DNA of 64,000 nt from Coix lacryma-jobi var. lacryma-jobi. Lineage: Eukaryota > Streptophyta > Magnoliopsida > Poales > Poaceae. The notes beneath the pieces were generated by a model. That model saw nothing but the letters and a program-made list of their open reading frames with translations, searched no databases and was not told the origin of the DNA. The stretch lies in NCBI GenBank assembly GCA_009763385.1, contig CM019822.1, positions 23,058,842 through 23,122,841 on the forward strand. The letters run 5' to 3'. Position numbers and translations under genes: made by a program. Positions 1-9,493 of the stretch are shown here, piece after piece; position 1 is the first letter of the stretch, and the number at the start of each line of letters is the position of its first letter.

Positions 1-1521
1 GACATCCCGGGAAAGACGAAGGATGGTCTAAAGTCACGGTCGGATCTTCTCAACCAGGGCATCAGGCAGGAGCTTCACCCTGGGTCACCTCATAATGGTA
101 AAGTCGATCTTCCAGGTGCGGCCTACAACCTAAGGCATGACAAGAAGACTGCTATGCTCAAGCTTCTTAGGGGTATCAAGGTGTCGACTGGTTTCTCTTC
201 CAACATCAAGAGCCTCGTCTCCTTGAAAGACCTCACATTGACCGGCTACAACGCACATGACTGCCACATCATGCTGACGGTGTTCCTTCCAATTGTGATA
301 AGGGTTATCGGTCCAGAGTACGTGAGGATGGTGGTCACTCGGATATCATACTTCTTCAACCGCATCACGCGGAAGGTCATCGGTAAGGCTGACCTCCCTG
401 CCCTGAAGGACTTCATCGCGGAGACCCTTTGCCAGCTTGAGATGTGCTTTCCCCCATCATATTTTGATATTATGGTACACCTGATGATGCACATGGTGGA
501 TCAGATCGAGCAACTAGGCCCCGTGTACCTGCACGAGATGTGGACGTACGAGCGGTTCATGTCCACCCTCAACAGATATGTTCATAACCGTGCTCACCCG
601 GAGGGCTCTATGATCGAGGTGTACACAACCGAAGAGGCAGTGAACTGGTGTATGAGGTACATAAAAGATGGGAGGGCGATTGGGTTGACTGTCCATCAGC
701 ATGAGGGCAAAATCGCGGGCATGGGGTGCACGGGCCGAAAAGTTCGCACGGATATACCATACAAGGAGATTGAACAAGCTCATTACAACATCCTTCATCA
801 GTTGGTGAGCATGGAGAAATATGTCGAGAGGCACATAGAAGAGATCTGCGATGCTAATGACGGTCAACACACAGAGGCATGGGTCCAGAATGAGCACAGG
901 AACAGTTTCATAGATTGGCTCAAAGAGCAACACGTACCCCTAGAAAGATGCCCTGATGATGAAGATACAAAGACCGTGCAGAAGCTTCTGCAAGGCCCGT
1001 CAAGCCAAATCACGACGTGGCAAGGGTACGATGTGAAGGGGTACAGGTTCCACACGAAAGAGAAGGACAAGAAGAGCGCGGCACAGAACTGCAGTGTTCG
1101 ATATGAGGGCGTCGATGAGGCCACAAACACGAGGACGCAATACTATGGCCAGATCGAAGAAATATGGGAACTTGACTATGGCAAGGACGTATGCGTAACC
1201 GTCTTCCGGTGCCACTGGGTAAACCCCAAAGCGGTTGCGGTCGACAGTTTTGGGCTAACCACCGTGAACCTCAAAAGTATCGGGTACAAAGATGACCAAT
1301 GGGTACTTGCAACCAATGTCGCGCAAGTGGCCTACTATATCTATCCGGAGGACCCAAAGAGGCATGTGGTCGTGTCAGGAAAGCAGCGGATTGTTGGAGC
1401 TGATGGGGTCCAAAGCCCAGAACAATACAACAACTATGCAGAGCTCCAACTTTTTACCGATTTTGCAAAGAAGATCAAGGCCGTCGAGGACCGTTGCAAC
1501 AAGAGCGGTATGAAGCCCTGA
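1..1521 (+). CDS. CACTA transposase C-terminal region (DUF4218 + DUF4216), 5' partial
   Basis: The frame is open from the first base of the window to the TGA at 1519-1521, so about 506 codons are present and the true start is upstream. The first part (codons about 1-230) matches plant CACTA transposases in the DUF4218 region: a DIPGKTKDGLKSR segment, then TGFSSNIKSLVSLKD, GYNAHDCHIM, and MWTYERFMSTLNRYVHNRA. The last part (about codons 360-470) resembles DUF4216, with YYGQIEEIWELDY and FRCHWVNP. These are the domains that follow the Transposase_21 (TNP2) catalytic region, which would lie left of the window. The frame is intact here. The product would bind and excise the element's ends in the nucleus. 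Its identity is based on remembered family motifs. Confidence 0.85.
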   Translation, partial: DIPGKTKDGLKSRSDLLNQGIRQELHPGSPHNGKVDLPGAAYNLRHDKKTAMLKLLRGIKVSTGFSSNIKSLVSLKDLTLTGYNAHDCHIMLTVFLPIVIRVIGPEYVRMVVTRISYFFNRITRKVIGKADLPALKDFIAETLCQLEMCFPPSYFDIMVHLMMHMVDQIEQLGPVYLHEMWTYERFMSTLNRYVHNRAHPEGSMIEVYTTEEAVNWCMRYIKDGRAIGLTVHQHEGKIAGMGCTGRKVRTDIPYKEIEQAHYNILHQLVSMEKYVERHIEEICDANDGQHTEAWVQNEHRNSFIDWLKEQHVPLERCPDDEDTKTVQKLLQGPSSQITTWQGYDVKGYRFHTKEKDKKSAAQNCSVRYEGVDEATNTRTQYYGQIEEIWELDYGKDVCVTVFRCHWVNPKAVAVDSFGLTTVNLKSIGYKDDQWVLATNVAQVAYYIYPEDPKRHVVVSGKQRIVGADGVQSPEQYNNYAELQLFTDFAKKIKAVEDRCNKSGMKP

Positions 1522-1614
1522 GCCCGTCCCGATGGTGAGAAGCGGTCCGTGAAAGCGCTAGCACCAAAATGATATGTATATACATATATATATGCCACAC
1601 ATCGTTGTAATACA

Positions 1615-1795
1615 TTATTGTTAATAAGTTAATATTATTAACTTATTAATAAGTTTTGTTACTAAGTTATGATTGTTGTTAATAAGTTTTGTTATTGACT
1701 TATTAATAAGTTAATATTATTAATAACAAATTTTGTAACAGTTTTTTGTTAATATTATTAATAACAATTTGTTATGATTTTTATTAACTACAAAT
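1615..1795. repeat. AT-rich tandem array between the two CACTA genes
   Basis: About 180 bp of imperfect repeats of the type TTAATAAGTT / AATATTATTAAC, with short palindromes, lies directly downstream of the transposase stop codon. It is probably the transcription termination side of the first gene. No coding potential is seen. Confidence 0.7.
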
Positions 1796-1805
1796 CCACT
1801 TAATA

Positions 1806-1918
1806 AACAATGCCGAATCAATAACCGCAGCGGGCATCTTAAGTAAACCGTTACGGTTAATATTAACCGCAGCGGGCAAATTAAGATGCCCGCTGCGGTT
1901 AATGGCTACCTATATAAA
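1806..1918 (+). promoter_or_regulatory. Promoter of second CACTA gene with CCGCAGCGGGC motif cluster and TATA box
   Basis: CCGCAGCGGGC occurs at 1825-1835 and 1867-1877, and inverted at 1888-1898. A TATATAAA box follows at 1911-1918. The same 11-mer fills the right subterminal region (8195-8501). In En/Spm the subterminal repeats bind the element-encoded TNPA protein. Finding the same motif just upstream of an internal TATA box suggests (inference) that the element's own DNA-binding protein controls this promoter. Confidence 0.6.
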
Positions 1919-2289
1919 CCCCGCAACCCCGAAGGGCACTTTAGTCCTTCTCGCGTCGTCCAGGCAACCCCGAAGGGCTGTCGAATTCCTCCACACCGCC
2001 GCCGCCATCGCCATTGCCGCCGCCGCCGCCGTCCTCCTCCACCGCCCCTTTCCTCCTCGCCCTGTCCTCGTCGTCCCCCTATCCTCCTCCCCCGCTCGAC
2101 GAGGCCGACCGCCGCGCGCCAAGGACGACCACCGCGGCACCAAGGACGACCACCGCGAGCGCCAAGGACCACCACCGCGAGCGCTCGTCTCCTGGTTACC
2201 ATAAATCCTCCCCAAACGTCATCTTGTGGGCAAGGACCTCATCTCGTGACCAAAGACCTCATCTCCTGGTAACCCTAACTCATTCCCTA

Positions 2290-3300
2290 CCTCATCTATT
2301 GGCCATGGACCTCATCTGATAGTTCATTCATGGTCTGATAGTTCTATCATGGTCTGATAGTTTGAGAGTATGGGCTTGTCTGATAGTTCTATCTTGGTCT
2401 CTGTTGGATTATTCAGTTTTGGTCTCTATTCATTCATTCAGTTATGCAGTTTCATTCAGTCATGGTCTCTGTTCATTCAGTCACTTATCCAGTTATGTTG
2501 ACATTTTCATGGATTATTCAGTCATGGTCTTTGTATATGCTAGATGACATGGTCTCTGTATATGACATTCAGTTTGGTAGTTCATTTAGTTATGCCTTAG
2601 TTCATTCAGTTATGCTTTAGTTCATTCAGTTTGGTATATGTTCATTCAGTTATGCCTTAGTTCATTCAGTTATGCTTTAGTTCATTCAGTTTGGTATATG
2701 ACATGGTCTCTGTATATGTTCATTCAGTTATGCCTTAGTTCATTCAGTTATGCTTTAGTTCATTCAGTTTGGTATATGACATGGTCTCTGTATATGTTCA
2801 TTCAGTTATGCCTTAGTTCATTCAGTTTGGGATATGTTCATTCAGTTTGGTATATGTTCATTCAGTTTGGTATATGTTCATTTAGTTATGCCTTAGTTCA
2901 TTCAGTTTGGGATATGTTCATTCAGTTTGGTATATGTTCATTCAGTTATGCCTTAGTTCATTCAGTTTGGGATATGTTCATTCAGTTATGCTTTAGTTCA
3001 TTTAGTTTGGGATATGTTCATTCAGTTATGCTTTAGTTCATTTAGTTTGGTATATGTTCATTCAGTTATGCCTTAGTTCATTCAGTTATGCTTTAGTTCA
3101 TTCAGTTTGGTATATGACATGGTCTCTGTATATGTTCATTCAGTTATGCCTTAGTTCATTCAGTTATGCTTTAGTTCATTCAGTTTGGTATATGACATGG
3201 TCTCTGTATATGTTCATTCAGTTATGCCTTAGTTCATTCAGTTTAGGATATGTTCATTCAGTTTGGTATATGTTCATTCAGTAATGCTTTTGGGTTATGC
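2290..3300 (+). repeat. Minisatellite, 20-bp units in a 78-bp higher-order repeat
   Basis: The basic 20-bp units begin TTCATTCAGT and alternate between endings TATGCCTTAG, TATGCTTTAG and TTGGTATATG. Three such units plus an 18-bp ACATGGTCTCTGTATATG unit make a 78-bp higher-order repeat. It is clearest at 2638-2870 and again at 3054-3290. The array lies in the presumed leader intron of the second CACTA gene: a possible donor GT at 2269-2270 after a GC-rich leader, and an acceptor CAG at 4275-4277. The open frames through the array are products of the 78-bp (26-codon) periodicity, not genes. Confidence 0.9.
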
Positions 3301-3417
3301 TTTTTTTTCCTGCCGATGATGCAATTTGATGCATTTTTACACTATATGCATTTGCCACTACCTATGATGCCCTGTGATGCTACTGTATATGCTGCCTATG
3401 ATGCCTTTACTCCTACT

Positions 3418-3995
3418 CTTCTAAACTACTACTAGTCCTCTGTTCTACTACTCTTTGTAGTAGTACTCTCTCCCTGTACTACTCCTCTCTCCCTGTACTA
3501 GTCCTCTCTTCTACTACTGTACTACTCCTCTGTACTACTCCTCTCTACACTACTCCTCTCTACACTACTCCTCTCTATAACTGGATAACTGAATGAACAT
3601 ATACAGAGACCATGTCATCTACCAAGCTGAATGAACTAAGGCATAACTGAATGTCCCTACTCCTCTCTATACTACTCTCCACTCCCTATACTACTCTCTA
3701 TACTACTCTCCACTCCCTATACTACTACTCTCCCTACTCCTCTCTCCCTGTACTACTCCTCTCTCCCTGTACTACTCCTCTCTCTCTACTACTCCTCTCT
3801 CTTACTACTCTATACTATTGTACTACTCCTCTCCCTACTCTCTACCTAGTCTTTGTACTAGCTAGTCCTCTCTATACTAGTCTCTATACAACTCTCCCTA
3901 CTAGTCCTCTGTTACTACTATCCCTACTCCTCTCTTTATACTCCTCTACCTACTACTACTCTCTGTTACTACTCTCCCTACTTCCTACTATGGCA
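3418..3995 (+). repeat. Pyrimidine-rich array (CTACTCCTCTCT type) with inverted minisatellite copy
   Basis: Low-complexity CT-rich sequence is built from variants of CTACTCCTCTCT and CTATACTACTCTCC. It is split at about 3593-3652 by a single reverse-complement copy of the upstream minisatellite unit (ATAACTGAATGAACATATAC and onward). The whole stretch belongs to the same presumed intron. No gene is seen in it. Confidence 0.85.
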
Positions 3996-4284
3996 TTTGC
4001 ATTGATGATTTTTTTCGAACTTGTAAGCTGAGGTAGTGGCAAATGCGATGATGTGACCCCTTCTATCTATGCTGAGGCAGCGGCGATGATGATCAATTGC
4101 CCCCTACTTTCTATGCTGAGTCAGTTGCTAGACTAGGATGGCTTGTATTTTACAAGTAACCAGTTTAGCAGTGACGTGTTGACCTAGGGGCAAATCTGAG
4201 CCAAAAACTTATACGTGTCATTTTTTATTCAAAAGCTTTGAACTGATCATATTATATACGCGTCTTTGTATATGCAGAACTGAA

Positions 4285-7200
4285 ATGGCGGAAGACAAAA
4301 CAAACGAATGGAGGGACCCTACCCCTAGCTCCTCGTCAACCAGCTTGATGAGTGAGGTGTCCGTGACTGCACCGCCGAAGAAGCAGCGTACAGAGGTGGA
4401 CAACGATCCGACGTACGAACCGAGGGCAGATGAAGCACATAGTCAGGACCTCGAGGTTTACGCAACACGCTGGCTTTCTAACATGTACAATGATGCGTTG
4501 TCCGTCATTAGCGAAAAACTAAAGGCAAGAGACTCTTGTCAACAGCTGCCGATTGTGCCTCGTCAGCTCGAGTTCAGGGACGAAGACGCGGTCAGGGAGG
4601 AAGAAGCCCCCGCTCCCTCTACGGCAACCTCTTCGTCCAAATCTAAGGGCCAGAAGAGGGTGAGGGGACAACACGGGAGGCACAAGTTGGACAAAGCAAA
4701 CGAGGTGCATGCCATCGATGCAGTGGGGCCAGAGAGGGAAACCCAATAGCTCCAGATATAGTCATTGGCAAGTTCAGCAATCAAGTGGCGTGTATAGCCA
4801 AGGAGAAGGTGGAGATCACTTGGCCCAACTGGCACGACGTCCCTGCTGACATAAAAAACAATGTATGGGGTGAGGTGACAAGGAGATTCAGATATCCGCC
4901 CTCAGCTATCATGGAGAAGTGCCAGGAGTGGGCTTTGCACGTGGCGTCGACTGCGCTTCGCAACTTCAGGTCCATGCTGACCAGAAATTACCTGAAGAAG
5001 GGGAAGTCGCCACTACTGAAGTACAATATGGTCAAGGCACACATGTGGGACACTTTCTGCGAAATGAGAAAGACGCAAGAAGCAGAGGAAAAGAGCGCTA
5101 AGTTCAGTGAGCTCGCGAAGAGGAACAAGAATCCTCACCACTTGGGCATGACTGGCTTTGCCGGTCAGAGGACCAAGTGGCAGCAAGAAGAACAAGCAAG
5201 ACAGGCTGTCGGGGTTCCAGATCCGTATGAGAGCATCGACCCAAGGGCAAAGAACTACATGAGGGCCCGCATTCCAAAGAGGCTGAAGCCCGGGGCGACC
5301 AAGTTTAACGAGCCCCACCTCGAGGACGTTGAGAAGACTTTGATGGAGAAAGCAAAGCTTAAGGACAGCATCGTGGTCCGCCGAGGCCACGACTTGCTCA
5401 CTAAGGTCCTGGGAACCCCCGAGCACCGCGACAGCGTTCGTGGTGTCGGGTCAAAGATGAGCTGGAAGTCGGTTGAGTCGTGGCAATCCGACGCGGCCAC
5501 ATACAAGTCCAGGCAGAGGTATAAAGATGAGCTATATAAGAAGGGCTTCAATGAAGGTGTGGCTGAAATGATCAAAAGCTCAATAAAGGAAGCCTTCACG
5601 AGCAACGACCCGGAGATGGTCGCGATGAGGTCGAAGATGTTTGATCACCATGGGCTGCCCAATCCTCAAGCAAAGGAAAAGAAAGCCTTACTGCTGATGA
5701 ACGAGGATCGCCCAAGGGTCTCGAACGAGGACTTCAAGGGAAACCAGCACGTCCAACTCCTCATCTCGTTCGGAAGGTCCAAGAAGATGGTGGTGGCCGA
5801 GGGATGCATTCTTGCACCCCACGATATTCACGACTTCAACAAAGACAACATCCCTGAAGACTATGTGGTCGTGAGCCTATTATGACACGTTCTCGACCAG
5901 GAACATTTTGAATTGGACCATCCCAACCTACAAATGGCCAGGCACCTAGGGCAGGCACTTGGATTGGAAGTCCTATGGAACCGCGAGGACATCGAGATCA
6001 TTGCTCGGACGCCAACTCCAACGCCGACACCAGCATCACAACCATCAGCCGTCGGATCTTGTCCTCCGGAAGATCCAGATCACGACAGCGATGATGACGA
6101 AGAAAAGGGCGGGGACAAGGGCAAGGGAAAGGACAAAGGAGAAGGCGGTATCGAAGGCGGGGACAACGAAAAGGTAGAAGGTGATGGCGGGGAAAAGGAA
6201 AAGGGCACTAACATGGGAACTGTGTCTCCCCCGCCTCCAAATAGTCTGCCGATCGGCCCAGTCAATGAGGCAAGAAGCTCAGAGGCCGGTAAGGGCGACA
6301 ACACGACAAGCCAGCCAAGCACGAACGAGCAACAGGGAGGCACGACGGGGGAGGCAACAGGGACGAAGACACCTCCCCCGTCAACCACAAGCCAATGTCC
6401 TCCCCCGCCCACCAAGAATCCAAGAATGTCCACCGACAAGCTCCCGTACACGCTCACGTTCGAAAGGTATGGTAACATTGAGCATAATACCACGTCCATA
6501 GTATATATGCTACTAACATCCCTATCCATCGTTTGCCAGGCCTGAAACTACCCGAGAACTATTTGATGAGGCCGAAGACTGCCCTGGCCACTATGTGTGC
6601 GGGAAGTTCATGATTCTCAAGGCCCAGCTCATCGACAAGGAAAAGTGGGATACAAGGAGGTTCCATCTATGGTACATGGAAGCTGCAAAAGTCAGGATAT
6701 CAAGTTTTAACGTCAAGATTCCCACGGAGTACTTCCACTTGCCTGCTGGTAACGAAATGCACATACCCGTTGACTTTAGCGACATGTACAACCTGATGCG
6801 GGAAGAAGACCTGGACATCATTCAAATCACCCTATTCACACTGTAAGCGATGAATGCAACTTCCACAGATCACTACATTCGTATTTTCCATAGTTCTATA
6901 CTTATTATGTCACGGTGACTTGTCCGTGCAGCATGACGGTCACTGTAAGTAATAAAAAGACACGTCCTGTACTCTACCTCTCTCCTGCACATATTGCTGA
7001 AAGAGTCATCAAGGGTTTTGAGATCACTGATCCGGAGATGACAGTTCGACAGCGAGAGAAGAAATATGAAAAAAATATGAAAGCCGAGAAGACTAAGTTG
7101 AAAAATTACATACTAGAATGCATGAAGAAGATCGAGCCGGATAGGCCAGAGTGTATAATGGCTGCCTATCACTTTGGGCAAGTCAAATACATATACGTAC

Positions 7201-7954
7201 ACCTAAGTCGCTAGCATATCATGCCTTCTCGCCGTCATAAACTCTATTTTGTTGCAATGGTGCAGCCAGGGCCTCGTGGGTGGCCACTGGGTCGCTTTTA
7301 TAATATACCCTCAAGATGGCAGGGCCTGTGTGTTTGACTCCTTGAGCGTACCAAACAAGCAAGGGTACAAGGCATTCGAAGATTGTCTGAAAAAGTAAGT
7401 CATCCGGCTTTTTCATGAGTTACGGTTACCATACATTTTTAAATGGTGGCTAAAACTATTATATTTTGTACAACGCTTATATGGAATACCAAAAGGTGCC
7501 TGGATTCTGGGACCGAAGAACTCAAGCATAGGTACCACCTCAAAATCCGACGAGATTTCCCAGTAAGTATTTCAAAGGTTCAATTCATGTTTCATACATA
7601 TATATGGGTTCTAATGCTTGTGTATCAATCGTGCAGTGCGCCAAACAGCCACTAGGATCGAAGACATGTGGCTTGTACACATACGAGTTTCTAAGGGAAA
7701 GCAAGGAGTACACCAATAGTTGTAAGAAGCTCAAGGAAGGTGTCAAGTATTGGGGAGAGCAGTAGAGCCACAGGATGTGCTTTAAACAAGTCAAGGCGGA
7801 CATATGCAAGTTTGTAATGGAGAAATGCATTCTCGAAGGAGAAACGTTCTTCGACAACGAATCCGAGCTGGCGTTGCTACCCCAATACGAGAAGCTCCGC
7901 AAATGGAACACAATGCTTCGTCCGACAGATTACGCTCATCAAGTTGAACTATGA
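4285..7954 (+). pseudogene. Second CACTA gene: plant transposase (Ptta/En/Spm type) fused to ULP1-like protease, decayed
   Basis: The ATG at 4285 follows a splice acceptor (4275-4277). Residues encoded at 4285-4749 form a Ser-rich, charged N-terminus. Homology to the plant transposase family PF03004 (Transposase_24) begins just after a one-base frame change near 4735-4750. It continues at 4785-5885 with WPNWHDVPADIKNNVW, FRSMLTRNYLKKGKSP and HLGMTGFAGQRTKW. A TGA at 5883-5885 interrupts the same frame, which then resumes through a Pro/Thr- and Lys/Asp-rich linker (5913-6466). Inferred introns are 6467-6539, 6843-6931, 7182-7269, 7395 to about 7455, and about 7564-7639. The exon near 7455-7563 changes frame internally, and a TAG at 7763-7765 cuts the final domain. 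These breaks indicate an inactive copy. Confidence 0.75.
7270..7954 (+). pseudogene. ULP1-like (C48) cysteine protease domain captured in CACTA element
   Basis: The exon at 7270-7394 begins GLVGGHWVAF and contains the expected catalytic His (codon 7285-7287) and Asp in VFDSL (codon 7336-7338). The last exon, starting at 7640, holds KQPLGSKTCGLYTYEFLR with the oxyanion-hole Gln (7646-7648) and catalytic Cys (7667-7669). The spacing and order H-D-Q-C are those of SUMO proteases of family C48. The tail after the TAG at 7763-7765 still reads as the usual C-terminal helix region to the TGA at 7952-7954. ULP1-like genes inside plant DNA transposons are known (for example Kaonashi-type MULEs and CACTA elements). 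All four active-site residues remain, but the exon upstream of the Cys exon is frameshifted. Confidence 0.8.
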
Positions 7955-8194
7955 ATTGTAATTTGAATTTGAAATCAACTAAGTCAATGTGTATATGATG
8001 ACAACAAACAACTAAGTGACTTTGTATGTTATGTCCAGATGGTTTATATGTGCATATATATATCCCTGTTAGAAATCTGGAATTCTGTTAGAAATCTAGA
8101 ATTCTGAAATTATTTGAAAATTGCATTTGATTTGAATTCATATCCTGCTGTTTCTGCTGGCTGCATTATTTATTTTTTTAATCCAAAATTAATA

Positions 8195-8501
8195 ACCGTG
8201 GCGGGCAACATAAGTAGCTCGTTGCGGTTAATAGCAGTTACCGCAGCGGGCAACCTAAATCGACCGCTGCGATTAATAAATTACCGCAGCGGGCGCTTTC
8301 GGTTGCCCGCTGCGGTAAATGCTATTAACCGCAGCGGGCTATTTATGTTGCCCGCTGTGGTTAAGGCTTTTACCACAGCGGGAAACAGCGCCCGCTGCGG
8401 TAATGGCCACGATTAACCGTGGCCTTAGCACCGCAGCGGACGCTGTTGCCCGCTGCGGTAAAGCCAAAACGCCCGCTGCGGTTAAGCTTTGTGCAGTAGT
8501 G
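8195..8501. repeat. CACTA right subterminal repeat block and terminus
   Basis: About a dozen direct and inverted copies of (A)CCGCAGCGGGC and close variants are packed into 300 bp. Several pair as hairpins, for example ACCGCAGCGGGC facing GCCCGCTGCGGT at about 8282-8319. The block ends in GTGCAGTAGTG at 8491-8501. Such arrays are the binding sites of the element's accessory protein in En/Spm. Confidence 0.85.
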
Positions 8502-9493
8502 CACACCACAAACTCGGTTGGTGTGGTCTCGCAAGACTACAAGCCCCGCCGATGTACAACAACGGTGCGCGCAAGCACCGGTAGACAAGAGGTTTTCAAC
8601 CTCACTAAACACTAGGCCTAACACCTAGAGCAAGCGCAAAGCGGTGGTCTAACTAGCTTAAGCACTTCACAAAGCACATACACTAATCACCGAATATATC
8701 ACTTGAGCACTTTGGTGGCTAGAGCAACTAAATATGTGTCTATACACTTGGTACACTTCCTTGAGCTCCAACCTTAATGTTTTGGCCGACCATGGGGGTA
8801 TATATAGAGCCCCAAGCAAATAGAGCCGTTGGGCACCAAAGATGGTCTTCACTGCGCAGCATCGGACGCTGGAGTCGTGACCATCGGACGCGTCTGATGC
8901 TCCTTTAACGACTAGTTGCCAGCCTGGCACTGTGTCCCAACGGCTACTCAGCGTCCGATGCCTGATCATCGAACGTGTCCGATGCTGCCAGAGCCTCTCT
9001 AGAACCTTCCTACATGGTCATCGGACGCAGGGTCCTGTAGCATCCGATGTAACACCGGAGCGTCCGATGTTCGCTGTGCAGGTTTGCACAGTGTCACAGT
9101 CGCGTCCGATGCGCTCGGTCTTCAGCGTCCGATGCTCCTGCTGGCGCTGACAAGAGCTAGGGTTTACCAACGGTGCGTCCGATGCCTAGGCAGGTAGCGT
9201 CCGATGCAGCGTCTGATGTCCCTTTCTCTTTGTTTCTTCGTGTTTTCTTGCGCCGTCTTGGTTCCATTCTTGTGTCTTGGACTTTGCTTGATCTTTAGGG
9301 TCTTCTACTGAGCTTCTAGAGTCTTGCTTGAGGTGTTGATCATCGGATCACAACGTCGCCTTAGTCCAAGTCACATTTGCACCCTATTGGACTACAAAAC
9401 AAACACTTGCAAACACATTAGTCCAATTTGGTTATGTTGTTCATCAAACACCAAAATCCGAAGTTAAATGGTCCGAGGTCCATTTTCCTTACA
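8502..9493 (-). repeat. Copia-type (SIRE/Maximus-like) LTR, antisense
   Basis: Read on the - strand, it starts TGTAAGGAAAATGGACC at 9493. It has a TATA-like TATATATA at about 8798-8807 and finishes near 8502 in ACCGAGTTTGTGGTG, the usual end of this LTR type, lacking about two terminal bases. It is rich in GCGTCCGATG / CATCGGACGC motifs (8860-9210, more than ten copies). The length (about 1 kb) fits a SIRE-like LTR. No internal region is adjacent: to the left is the CACTA terminus, and to the right there is no polypurine tract. It is therefore either a solo LTR or a 5' LTR cut off by the CACTA insertion. Confidence 0.55.

Larger units (their letters stand above)
1..8501 (+). mobile_element. 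CACTA (En/Spm) DNA transposon, right-hand part
   Basis: The left end lies outside the window. The block holds a transposase C-terminal coding region (1-1521), a second transposase/ULP1-like gene on the same strand (4285-7954), and a right end made of many direct and inverted copies of CCGCAGCGGGC. The right end finishes in GTGCAGTAGTG at 8491-8501, the reverse complement of a CACTACTGCAC terminus. Two-gene organisation, subterminal repeats and a CACTA terminus are the known hallmarks of the superfamily. The second gene carries several disabling changes, so this copy looks non-functional by itself. The next bases, CAC (8502-8504), would be the right copy of a 3-bp target duplication, but the left copy is not in the window. 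Confidence 0.88.

Noticed and set aside
2638..3036. 132-codon frame with repeated MFIQLCLSSFSYAL units
   Set aside because: It is the translation of a minisatellite whose 78-bp period keeps the frame open. No gene signal.
8195..8501. CRISPR-like repeat array
   Set aside because: Repeats are irregular, in both orientations, without unique uniform spacers, and end in a CACTA terminus. The genome is plant nuclear.
8860..9210. Independent satellite array of GCGTCCGATG
   Set aside because: The copies are irregularly spaced inside an LTR-like sequence rather than in tandem.
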